Positions 8,163-16,466 of a DNA stretch of 37,189 bases are shown one piece after another. Made by a program: the position numbers and the translations under genes. The stretch comes from an uncultured Flavobacteriales bacterium (GTDB lineage: Bacteria; Bacteroidota; Bacteroidia; Flavobacteriales; UBA7312), in the NCBI GenBank assembly GCA_913048435.1, contig CAJWWC010000011.1, forward strand, positions 1-37,189. The letters are read 5' to 3'. Below the pieces are notes generated by a model. The model was not told where the DNA came from. It saw only the letters and a program-made list of their open reading frames with translations, and made no database searches. The number at the start of each line of letters is the position of its first letter. Position 1 is the first letter of the stretch.

Positions 8163-8645
8163 CTAGCTTTTAATTTTTAATAATACAACAGCATGTGCCG
8201 CTATCCCCTTTTCAGCACCTATAAAGCCCATTTTTTCTGATGTAGTCGCTTTTATAGATAGTTGATTAAGTTTTATATGCATACATTCTGATAATACTTG
8301 CTGCATTTGAGGAATATATATGTTGACTTTAGGCCTTTCCAAACAGACCGTGGAATCAATATTTACAACTTCATAGCCCTTGTCTCTTATCTTAGCCATA
8401 ACATCTTGAAGCAATATTTTACTATCAATTTTTTTGTATTCGGCTGATGTATCAGGGAAATGAAAACCGATATCTCGCATATTACCAGCTCCTAAAATCG
8501 CATCACATATAGCATGAATCAGTACATCGGCATCGGAATGCCCTAATGAACCTCTATTGTGTGGAATATGAATGCCTCCAAGAACTAGGTCTTCATCTTC
8601 AACCAATTGATGTACATCGTATCCGTATCCTATTCTTATGTCCAA
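8163..8645 (-). CDS. ispF: 2-C-methyl-D-erythritol 2,4-cyclodiphosphate synthase IspF
   Basis: IspF forms the cyclic diphosphate in the non-mevalonate isoprenoid pathway, using a divalent metal in a trimeric cytoplasmic enzyme. The 160-residue length is standard. The metal ligands D10 and H12 (YDVHQL) and H44 (LIHAICDA) are visible, as is the HSDAD segment (36-40) and the conserved GAEKGIAAHA near the C-terminus. It lies 11 bases downstream of porV on the same strand and is probably co-transcribed with it, although no functional link between isoprenoid synthesis and secretion is implied. It converges on the tRNA-fMet terminator. Confidence 0.97.
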   Translation of the reverse strand: MDIRIGYGYDVHQLVEDEDLVLGGIHIPHNRGSLGHSDADVLIHAICDAILGAGNMRDIGFHFPDTSAEYKKIDSKILLQDVMAKIRDKGYEVVNIDSTVCLERPKVNIYIPQMQQVLSECMHIKLNQLSIKATTSEKMGFIGAEKGIAAHAVVLLKIKS

Positions 8646-8656
8646 TTATATTTAAT

Positions 8657-9841
8657 TTAATTTTCAACTTGTTTCAATTCACTAAAATCGAAAGTTAAAG
8701 CAAATCTTAACGTGTTTGATAAAGGATTAACCGCATTTACCTCATCTCTACCTTGAACAGGGATCAAATATGAAAAATCTATACCAAAAACATTATATCT
8801 TAAACCTGCACCCAATGTAAAAAATTGACGATCACCTTTGGATGGATGTTCGTAGAAAAATCCAGAACGTACAGCAAATTGTTGATCATACCAATATTCT
8901 ACTCCAGTGGAATAAATGAGTTCTCTTATCTCTCTGTCATTATATGGTGCATCGGAAAAGGATTGAAAAATACCACTTATTACTGAAACATCTGGGTCTT
9001 CACCACTAATAATCTCACCATCTTCATTATAAATAGGCGGTGTGGGAACTAATAGCTTATTGATATTAAATTCAAATGCAAATTGATTGTACTCATCAAT
9101 ATTGGTTGATAAAGAAGAGCCAATTCTTAAATTGGTAGGAATAAAGTCTTTATCGATTGTTTCGGTGTAGGAAACTTTAGCACCTATATTAGAGATATTT
9201 AAACCAGAAGCCCAATCAATTTTCTGACCAGCAATTATTATTTCCTTTGTGTGATAAGCAGAAATATCACCAGCAACAGTGTGAGCTGCTTTTGTTGCTA
9301 ATGTACCGACTTGTTGACCGCCAGTTAAGTTAGAATAAACGTATCTTAAAGCAACACCTGTAGAAAAACGCTCAGACAACTTTAAAGCATATGCACCATC
9401 AAGGGAAAATTCATTTGGATTAAATGAACCTAAGGGATTATTATTTGCATCAGTAAAGTTAATTTCGCCCAATGTAAAATAACGAAGTGAAAAACCCAAA
9501 ACTTGATTTTCATCTATTCTAGAATATCCAGTTAGGTAAGATAAATTAATATCAGGAACAAGAGATTTTAGCCATGGAGTATAGCATAATGAAAAACCAA
9601 CATCATTCTTAACAAATGCATACTTAGCAGGATTCCAATGCATAGACATTGCATCTGGATTTGAAGCAACGCCAGCATCTCCCATACCACCCGCTTTTGC
9701 ATCAGGACTAATGATCAGAAATGGAACTGAAGTGGTTATTGTGTTAAGCCTAAATTTATTATCATCAATCTGAATTTGACCAAAAGTATAAGCGGAAAAA
9801 AATAATAAGAGAAGTATAAGTAATCGGCTAATTTGAATCAT
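8657..9841 (-). CDS. porV: Type IX secretion outer-membrane protein PorV (LptO)
   Basis: PorV is an outer-membrane beta-barrel of the type IX secretion system. It collects cargo from the SprA translocon and hands it to the PorU attachment complex. The protein has 394 residues, with a signal peptide over about residues 1-21 ending before FGQIQ. The family-typical segment SPDAKAGGMGDAGVAS, followed by MHWNPAKYAF, lies near residues 45-76, and alternating aromatic/glycine beta strands fill the rest (FadL-like barrel). It is downstream of porU in the order known from Flavobacteriia. A hairpin terminator and an exact TATATTTG box lie between the two genes, so porV can be transcribed separately, together with ispF. 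Confidence 0.95.
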   Translation of the reverse strand: MIQISRLLILLLLFFSAYTFGQIQIDDNKFRLNTITTSVPFLIISPDAKAGGMGDAGVASNPDAMSMHWNPAKYAFVKNDVGFSLCYTPWLKSLVPDINLSYLTGYSRIDENQVLGFSLRYFTLGEINFTDANNNPLGSFNPNEFSLDGAYALKLSERFSTGVALRYVYSNLTGGQQVGTLATKAAHTVAGDISAYHTKEIIIAGQKIDWASGLNISNIGAKVSYTETIDKDFIPTNLRIGSSLSTNIDEYNQFAFEFNINKLLVPTPPIYNEDGEIISGEDPDVSVISGIFQSFSDAPYNDREIRELIYSTGVEYWYDQQFAVRSGFFYEHPSKGDRQFFTLGAGLRYNVFGIDFSYLIPVQGRDEVNAVNPLSNTLRFALTFDFSELKQVEN

Positions 9842-9860
9842 TTTATTATCGTTAATATTA

Positions 9861-9868
9861 CAAATATA
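9861..9868 (-). promoter_or_regulatory. Putative -7 box of porV-ispF (TATATTTG)
   Basis: The minus strand reads TATATTTG, exact to TAnnTTTG, 19 bases before the porV ATG. It directly follows the T tract of the porU terminator, which supports independent porV expression. Confidence 0.55.
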
Positions 9869-9871
9869 AAA

Positions 9872-9903
9872 ACATTAAATTTTAATAACGTAAAATTTAA
9901 TGT
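9872..9903 (-). terminator. AT-rich intrinsic terminator at the end of porU
   Basis: A perfect 13-base-pair inverted repeat (9872-9884 with 9891-9903, six-base loop) is followed on the minus strand by TTTTTATA. The stem overlaps the porU stop codon at 9897-9899. The stem is almost all A-U, so it may be weak or leaky. Confidence 0.6.
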
Positions 9904-12900
9904 GTTAGTATTAATTTGCCTGAATTACTAGCTTTTTTTCCATTCGACAATCTAGCAGTTAATGAATAAATATATATGCCGGGAGATAAATTGGAACCAT
10001 TTTCAGAATTTCCACTCCATTGAATTGGTCCATATCTGTATCCACTTGGTTCAACACTCTCTCTAATTTCTTTAACTATCCTTCCGTTTAAATCTATAAT
10101 TTGTAAAATAACCTTCATCGGCTCATTGCTTTGATTATGCTCAAAATAAAAAGATGTAAAGTCAACAACTGGATTGGGATAATTCAATAAATTTTGAATA
10201 ATTAGGTCAGATGATGATGTAACAAAAAACTGTATATCTTCTTCAGAAGAATTATTTTGGACATCCCAAACCTTGACTTTCAAGTTATGATTTCCCTCAC
10301 CGAGCTCAAAAAAAGGATATTCAATTATTCCACTTTTGTAACTATTAATATCAGACTCATAAAAATCGTTAAGAACGATTGGATTTGCAGTTGCTTCATC
10401 AAGCACAGCCAACATATTGTGTCCAATTCCATTTCCAGTGGTATTTATTCCACTTTCATCAAAAAGTAATGCATATAAAGACGGATTGGCATCAGTTATA
10501 CCTCCCGAAACAAAATTAGTATCATTCATAAATATTTTGATTTGTGGTCCTGAAAAATCTTCAATAAAATCAGTCGACGTCCCGCCTATAATCATATTTT
10601 GATCAAAACCAAATGCATCACAAAACTTATTTTGATTGTGACCCGTAGCATACAAGCTGATTTTGCCATTTCCGTAGTTATAATTTATATCTTTAGGAAC
10701 AATAAATGAAAATGTGAACTCTCCATTTTGAACTGATGACTTTCCTCTAAACAATATATTTTTTTGTAAATCAAAAATAAAAATGGGTGATTCATCTTGT
10801 CCTAATGTTTGATATTCTCTTCTTTTATCAAAAACTTTTGGATAAACTATACCATTGAAGTTTTCAAGCTTGACACCGTTTTGTTGTATTTCTCCAGAAA
10901 TATTAACTAATCCCAATGCTTTTGCAGTATCATCTATGTGATTTAAAACTATTTCATATTGAGGATAAGCCAATTTTAAAGCAGGATCACCTAATAGGGT
11001 GAAATTTCTGTGATTAGTGTTAGAAATATTATTAACATTATTTTTTGTCTTAATTAATACATCACCAAGTCTTTGAGGGTCATTTGAATCAGGAAATAAA
11101 TTTTCAAAAAGAGAAGAATTTAATTCTAAGTTACTATTTGTAAAAACAACTCTTGAAGTCGTAAAAAGTGCTATTGCTCCTCCATTCTCTTTAAGAAATA
11201 CTGCCTCACCAGCTGATTCTCTTTGAGGGTCATCGTATCTACTAAATTCACAAGTAGCTGTCATGAAAAGTGGTAATCTATATTTATTATTCCAAGAATT
11301 AATATCGTCAATTTCTAAAATTCTTTCGTGAGCCCATCCTAATTCTCCACCATGACCGGTATAATTCACTAAAAATACGCCTTTGTTAATAGCATCTGAA
11401 ATTGCGTTGTTTACACTTTCACAACGCTGACCACCTGTTGATGATTCTTGTTCATAAGCATCCAAATAAATCTTATCTACATTCATTATGGGATAATTTG
11501 TTGAAATATAATCTGCAAGTTGTTCAGCTTGTAATGAGTGTACTGTCTCACTTTCATCGTTATCATCACCTACAAAGCAAATATTTAATCGCCAATCTCC
11601 AAATGACTCTAAAGCACTATAATTAATAACTTTATCAACAGCGATTTTAGCTTCTTCCAAAGTCTGAACAGGAAAACGACCAACACCTATGTCTAAAAAC
11701 GGAGTATTTGGGTTATCTGAAATAATATTTTCTTCATTGTCAAGCAATGCAAAATAGTCATCGGAGACATATGAATATAATTCATTAGTAGAATTTTCAG
11801 ATTGATATGAGACTATATAATTTGTGTTGTTGGGTAATCTATTCTTTGGGTCATATGAAGCATCACCGAACAGTAATAAATATTTTAATGGGCTTTCTTG
11901 TTCATAAAGCATTTTTGCAAAATCTCTAATGGCAGATACATCTTGACTTCCTGAAGAAAATTCATTATATATTTGTTGAGGATTTACTACTTCTACTGTT
12001 AAGCCATTGTTCCTATGAAAATTTGCTAATCTATTTGCTTGCTCGAAAAAAGTAGGATGTGATACTATTAAATAATCGATATTTTTAATTGCATGCAAAT
12101 CTTGATTTTCAACTTTACCTAATAAATTTACTGAAAGATAATCACCATCAAACGCAATAAAATTTCTCAGAGTATCAGTAGAAATTTTAAATGAAAATTC
12201 ATAAGCCGAATTATTACCTTTTATTGATTTAGGTGAAAGGGGAAATGTGACATCCCAAATCCTGGTTAAGGGACTCACATTAGAGAGAAGAAACTCGGAC
12301 ACAGAGTTTGATTTCACTGATGAAATAGATCTAAATAACATTTGTTCATTTGACATTTTTAAATCTCTTTCTGCGTTAATTTCTATAAAATCTAACCATG
12401 CTGAAGAAGATGTAGATGAAGTTACATGCTCTATTGTAAGTTGTATATTTTCTGAAATAGGATTTATATTTTTTTCGAAATAGGATAAATTAGCTTTGTT
12501 ATAACTTCCACTTACTCCATTAATTAAAATGGTCTCCGTAGACATTCCAGCTCCACTAATATTAAATTGAGAATTGTAGGGAGAAGGCGTATTAGAAGCT
12601 AGTGCAATTTTAATATTTATGTTGCCTGTTAAATTTGGAAATGCGAAATTGTAAGATTTACTATCATTATTATTAAAAACTTCTCCAAACCAATTTCTAC
12701 CAGATTTTATTAGATTTATGTTATCTATTTCGTGGATTTGAAAATCATTAAAAGTATTTACAGTTGTATCAGCTGAAAATAACGACTGGAATGAGTCTAC
12801 ACGCTTTCCAAGCCCATGATCTGAACTGATAAAATAATAACAATAGTCATCATAATAATGTTGTTGTCGACTAAATAAATTGTTATTTAAAATCCATTGA

Positions 12901-13604
12901 TGAGGAGATTGTCCGAAAAATAATACATAATCATTTTCATCAAAAATCCCATCAGACTGTCCCACAACTTCTATCGCTAACTCGATTAGGTCATTTGGTC
13001 TTTCACTAGAATTATTTGAAGGAAGCATTCCAGCGGGATGACCAAATATTCTCAAATTTCTTGGATCTAAATTTGAAACGTCCATGCCTAAACTTTCTAA
13101 ATCTTGAAAAGATAATCGATAAATTCCATCGGAGTTTGATCTGAAATTAAACCACTCACCACTAGAAAGTATTGAACTTTCAACTGATGAAGATTTTTTA
13201 TAATTCGTCAAAAGATTCGACTTCAAATGTAATTCTACAAAAATTAGTTTTTGATAAATTTCGTCCTTGAAGACAAATGGAAATATATCACCTCTAACAA
13301 TGAATTTTTTTCTCTCGGTACCAGTTTTATATCTTAAATCCGGTATGCTATCAACATTTAATTTTTTAATAAACTCTATTTCTAATGAATCACATGCAAC
13401 AAAAATCGAATTTACAATAGTTAAATCTAAAAATGAATGATTAGATGGTAATTGAAATTCAAAATCTAAATAATGTGAACATAAATCATTTACAGTAACA
13501 ATATTATTATCATGCTTGTAATCCAGAAAATAGGACTGTATTTGTTGCCCATTAACATTAGAGAGTAACACTAAAAAAAAAGTGATATTTAAAAAATAGT
13601 TCAT
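9897..13604 (-). CDS. porU: Type IX secretion signal peptidase/sortase PorU
   Basis: PorU is the cell-surface C25-family cysteine protease of the type IX system. It removes C-terminal signals of cargo and attaches cargo to a surface glycolipid, working with PorV. The protein has 1235 residues. A signal peptide spans about 1-19 (ending VNGQ), followed by a long beta-rich N-terminal region and then the gingipain-like catalytic domain. Its presumed catalytic histidine is H751 in YTGHGG and the cysteine is C785 in TATCEFSR. Beta-sandwich domains follow. The C-terminal 100 residues begin near NYPNPVVDF and end with a LILTH tail, a type A sorting-like domain as found in PorU proteins. A -7 box TAAATTTG lies just upstream. 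It diverges from porP/sprF and gldJ. Confidence 0.94.
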   Translation of the reverse strand: MNYFLNITFFLVLLSNVNGQQIQSYFLDYKHDNNIVTVNDLCSHYLDFEFQLPSNHSFLDLTIVNSIFVACDSLEIEFIKKLNVDSIPDLRYKTGTERKKFIVRGDIFPFVFKDEIYQKLIFVELHLKSNLLTNYKKSSSVESSILSSGEWFNFRSNSDGIYRLSFQDLESLGMDVSNLDPRNLRIFGHPAGMLPSNNSSERPNDLIELAIEVVGQSDGIFDENDYVLFFGQSPHQWILNNNLFSRQQHYYDDYCYYFISSDHGLGKRVDSFQSLFSADTTVNTFNDFQIHEIDNINLIKSGRNWFGEVFNNNDSKSYNFAFPNLTGNINIKIALASNTPSPYNSQFNISGAGMSTETILINGVSGSYNKANLSYFEKNINPISENIQLTIEHVTSSTSSSAWLDFIEINAERDLKMSNEQMLFRSISSVKSNSVSEFLLSNVSPLTRIWDVTFPLSPKSIKGNNSAYEFSFKISTDTLRNFIAFDGDYLSVNLLGKVENQDLHAIKNIDYLIVSHPTFFEQANRLANFHRNNGLTVEVVNPQQIYNEFSSGSQDVSAIRDFAKMLYEQESPLKYLLLFGDASYDPKNRLPNNTNYIVSYQSENSTNELYSYVSDDYFALLDNEENIISDNPNTPFLDIGVGRFPVQTLEEAKIAVDKVINYSALESFGDWRLNICFVGDDNDESETVHSLQAEQLADYISTNYPIMNVDKIYLDAYEQESSTGGQRCESVNNAISDAINKGVFLVNYTGHGGELGWAHERILEIDDINSWNNKYRLPLFMTATCEFSRYDDPQRESAGEAVFLKENGGAIALFTTSRVVFTNSNLELNSSLFENLFPDSNDPQRLGDVLIKTKNNVNNISNTNHRNFTLLGDPALKLAYPQYEIVLNHIDDTAKALGLVNISGEIQQNGVKLENFNGIVYPKVFDKRREYQTLGQDESPIFIFDLQKNILFRGKSSVQNGEFTFSFIVPKDINYNYGNGKISLYATGHNQNKFCDAFGFDQNMIIGGTSTDFIEDFSGPQIKIFMNDTNFVSGGITDANPSLYALLFDESGINTTGNGIGHNMLAVLDEATANPIVLNDFYESDINSYKSGIIEYPFFELGEGNHNLKVKVWDVQNNSSEEDIQFFVTSSSDLIIQNLLNYPNPVVDFTSFYFEHNQSNEPMKVILQIIDLNGRIVKEIRESVEPSGYRYGPIQWSGNSENGSNLSPGIYIYSLTARLSNGKKASNSGKLILTH

Positions 13605-13618
13605 AGTGAAATAAAATT

Positions 13619-13626
13619 CAAATTTA
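13619..13626 (-). promoter_or_regulatory. Putative -7 box of porU (TAAATTTG)
   Basis: The minus strand reads TAAATTTG, an exact TAnnTTTG match, 14 bases before the porU ATG. Together with the plus-strand box at 13768 it makes the 194-base gap a divergent promoter region. Confidence 0.5.
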
Positions 13627-13767
13627 GTCTATGTAAATGTAATTTAGGCTAATTTATTGTATTAAATGATGATAAATAAAGTAATTATTTTATGTCTATC
13701 AAACGCAATTAAGCCATTCATATTACCTATTCATTAAGATAAATGGATAGTTGTAAGAATATTTTTT

Positions 13768-13775
13768 TATTTTTG
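13768..13775 (+). promoter_or_regulatory. Putative -7 box of porP/sprF-gldJ (TATTTTTG)
   Basis: TATTTTTG matches TAnnTTTG exactly and lies 23 bases before the first ATG of the porP/sprF homologue. The run of T around it lowers its weight. Confidence 0.45.
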
Positions 13776-13798
13776 TTAGCTATTAGAATCAAAATCAA

Positions 13799-14824
13799 AT
13801 GATGAAAAAGATTTTATTTTTCTTGTGTGTATCATTGTTAATAGGCTTAAATAATGATATTAAAGCGCAAGATCCTGCATTTAGTCAATTTTTTGCTAAC
13901 CCTCTATATCTGAATCCAGCTATGGCTGGTACCAATATTTGTCCTCGTGTTAGTCTTAATCATAGAAATCAGTGGCCAGGTATTGGCAAAACTTATGTTA
14001 CTTACAGTGCATCATACGATCAATATGTAGACAAATTGGGTGGCGGATTAGGATTTTCTGTAGCCAAAGATGTAGCTGGTGCTGGAAATTTGAATACAAC
14101 CCATATAAGTGCTTCCTATGCATACAGACTGAAAGTTAACAAAAAATTATCTATCAATGCTGGGTTTGAAGCAGCTTACAGGCAGCTCGGCATTGATTGG
14201 CAAAACTTGACATTTGGTGACATGATTGATCCTGTACAAGGATTTATCTATCCAACAAATGAAGATATTGTCAACTATGCTAATTCCAAAGGATTTACTG
14301 ATTTTGCTGCTGGTTTCATGGGATTTGGAAATGCTAATAACCAATTTGATTATTATTTTGGTTTTGCAGCTCATCATATAACAATGCCAGACCAAGGATT
14401 CATTGGCGAAAGTAGATTACCGATGAAAATTACAGCTAATATTGGTGCTACCTTTCCTCTGAACAGATTTGGGACTTACAGAACAAACTCTGGAAATAGA
14501 TCAAAAAATGCCGCATTGCTATCGCCTAACTTATTGTTCCAAAAACAGCAAGATTTCATGCAATTAAATTATGGAGTTTATGTTTTGAAAGGTCCTATAG
14601 TTGGTGGGCTATGGTTAAGACAAAGTGCAGAAAATTTTGACGCATTTATATTATTATTAGGAATAGAACAAACGTCTTGGAAATTTGGTTACAGTTATGA
14701 TGTCACAATTTCAGACCTAAACAACAGTAACACTCAAGGTGCGCATGAATTATCATTTGCTTATAAGCTACCTTGTAGATTCAAAGGCAAAGCATTTGAA
14801 ACAATTAATTGTCCTAACTTTTAG
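13799..14824 (+). CDS. PorP/SprF-family type IX secretion membrane protein
   Basis: Members of this family are outer-membrane barrels tied to type IX secretion. SprF acts in surface delivery of the SprB adhesin, and PorP is needed for T9SS function. The protein has 341 residues with a signal peptide of about 22 residues ending in KAQDPAFSQF. The mature start shows the family hallmark (FANPLYLNPAMAGT at about 32-45), then RNQWPGIGKTY and amphipathic strands with a GGGLG turn. Either of two adjacent ATGs (13799, 13802) could start it. It lies 30 bases upstream of gldJ, so the two are likely co-transcribed and diverge from porU. Whether it is the structural PorP or an adhesin-specific SprF cannot be decided here. 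Confidence 0.9.
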   Translation: MMKKILFFLCVSLLIGLNNDIKAQDPAFSQFFANPLYLNPAMAGTNICPRVSLNHRNQWPGIGKTYVTYSASYDQYVDKLGGGLGFSVAKDVAGAGNLNTTHISASYAYRLKVNKKLSINAGFEAAYRQLGIDWQNLTFGDMIDPVQGFIYPTNEDIVNYANSKGFTDFAAGFMGFGNANNQFDYYFGFAAHHITMPDQGFIGESRLPMKITANIGATFPLNRFGTYRTNSGNRSKNAALLSPNLLFQKQQDFMQLNYGVYVLKGPIVGGLWLRQSAENFDAFILLLGIEQTSWKFGYSYDVTISDLNNSNTQGAHELSFAYKLPCRFKGKAFETINCPNF

Positions 14825-14854
14825 TTTTAATAAATACTTTTATAAATTTTTATT

Positions 14855-16429
14855 ATGAAAAATCAAATTTTAATAATTTTTACAGTATTACTGATAATTG
14901 GATGTAGTAAAGAGAAATCAAAAACAACTGGCTGGAACTACAATGATCCAAAACATGGCGGCTTTGAGATTTCAACAAACTACACTGAGCAAATAACACC
15001 TGATGGTATGGCTTTCATTGAAGGCGGAACGTTTACAATGGGTCGTGTTGAACAAGACGTTCAATATGATTGGAATAACATTCCAAAATCAGTAACTGTT
15101 TCGTCGTTTTACATGGATGAAACAGAAGTTAGAAATATCGATTACTTAGAATATTTATTTTGGATAGAGAGAGTGTATGGATCTAATTATGATAATGGTT
15201 CATATCCAGAAGTTTATTGGAAAGCTCTTCCAGATACAAATGTATGGAGAGACAAACTATCATACAACGAGCCTTATGTTGAAAGTTATTTACGTCATCC
15301 AGCATTTCATCAATATCCAGTGGTTGGTGTTAGTTGGGAACAAGCTGTTGATTATTGTGCATGGAGGACGGACAGAGTTAACGAGAGAATTCTAATTGAT
15401 AATGGATATCTTTGGGAGGACCCGGAACAAGTAGATGAGAATGTTTTTAATACAGATGCTTACAAAATGGGACAATACGAAGGTAGAATCAGAAGACAAC
15501 TTCCAAACTTAAAATTAGGCGTACATCAATATGATAAAAAAGCTGGTAAAGACAAAAATGCTGTTAGAAATGTTCAAGAATATGACGGTATATTAATGCC
15601 TAGATTTAGATTGCCAACTGAAGCTGAATGGGAATTTGCGGCATTAGCATTGGTTGGCAATACCTCCAAAGAAAATATTTCAGAAAGAAAACTTTATCCA
15701 TGGAACGGGGATGGTGTTAGAAATCCGTCTAAAAGAAATACCGGTGAAATAGTAGCAAATTATAAAAGAGGACGTGGAGACAACATGGGAACAGCAGGAA
15801 AACTTAATGATAATGCAGATAGGACAGCTCCAGTTATTAGTTATTGGCCAAATGAATACGGTCTCTATAATATGGCCGGAAATGTTTCTGAATGGGTATT
15901 AGACGTTTACAGGCCGCTTGTAGATCCAAATACTACAGATTTAAACCCTTTTAGAGGAAACGTTTTTGAAACATGGAAAAGAGATGAAGATCGATTTATT
16001 GTAGAGAAAGATACACTAGGAAATATTATCAGAACTAAGACAACAATTGAAGAAAATCTAAATAGAAGAAATTACAGCAAAGCTGATAATATAAATTATT
16101 TAGATGGTGACTATGATTCTAAAGTTAGTAAACCATCAGGTGATTGGTTAGACGATCCTATGGAAAATACTACAGACAAAGTATATGAGTTAAATGAAAC
16201 TTCTTTAATCTCTGATCAAACTAGGGTTTACAAAGGCGGTTCTTTTAAAGATAGAGCTTATTGGATGGTTCCTGGTACTAGAAGATTTCTTGACCAAAAA
16301 CAATCAACCAGCTACATAGGCTTTAGGTGCGCCATGGATAGACTTGGACCTCAAACAAGTAATTTAAAAGAAAACAGACGTAAGCCCGTTGACTGGAACA
16401 AAAATAGCGGCTATTACGATAAAAAGTAA
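14855..16429 (+). CDS. gldJ: Gliding motility lipoprotein GldJ
   Basis: GldJ is a lipoprotein essential for gliding and for stability of the GldK/type IX machinery in Flavobacteriia. The 524-residue protein has a lipobox LIIGC with the lipidated cysteine at residue 17. The mature protein begins with a TGWNYNDPKHGGF segment typical of GldJ. Next comes a domain of the formylglycine-generating-enzyme (sulfatase-modifying factor) fold: GGTFTMGR near 57-64, YMDETEVRN, RLPTEAEWEFAA, YNMAGNVSEWV and YKGGSFKDRAYW near the end. GldK shares this fold, but the N-terminus and the neighbourhood (porU, porV) favour GldJ. A strong terminator follows its stop. gldK, gldL, gldM and gldN are not in this window. 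Confidence 0.9.
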   Translation: MKNQILIIFTVLLIIGCSKEKSKTTGWNYNDPKHGGFEISTNYTEQITPDGMAFIEGGTFTMGRVEQDVQYDWNNIPKSVTVSSFYMDETEVRNIDYLEYLFWIERVYGSNYDNGSYPEVYWKALPDTNVWRDKLSYNEPYVESYLRHPAFHQYPVVGVSWEQAVDYCAWRTDRVNERILIDNGYLWEDPEQVDENVFNTDAYKMGQYEGRIRRQLPNLKLGVHQYDKKAGKDKNAVRNVQEYDGILMPRFRLPTEAEWEFAALALVGNTSKENISERKLYPWNGDGVRNPSKRNTGEIVANYKRGRGDNMGTAGKLNDNADRTAPVISYWPNEYGLYNMAGNVSEWVLDVYRPLVDPNTTDLNPFRGNVFETWKRDEDRFIVEKDTLGNIIRTKTTIEENLNRRNYSKADNINYLDGDYDSKVSKPSGDWLDDPMENTTDKVYELNETSLISDQTRVYKGGSFKDRAYWMVPGTRRFLDQKQSTSYIGFRCAMDRLGPQTSNLKENRRKPVDWNKNSGYYDKK

Positions 16430-16437
16430 TTTTAATT

Positions 16438-16463
16438 AAACCCCAATTAATTGGGGTTTTTTT
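16438..16463 (+). terminator. Intrinsic terminator after gldJ, abutting the murF start
   Basis: A perfect palindrome (16438-16448 with 16449-16459) containing four G-C pairs is followed by seven T residues. It begins nine bases after the gldJ stop and ends three bases before the murF GTG. Confidence 0.85.
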
Positions 16464-16466
16464 GTT

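Noticed and set aside
10257-12483. Several plus-strand open frames within porU
   Set aside because: All are antisense to the well-supported porU and show no family features.
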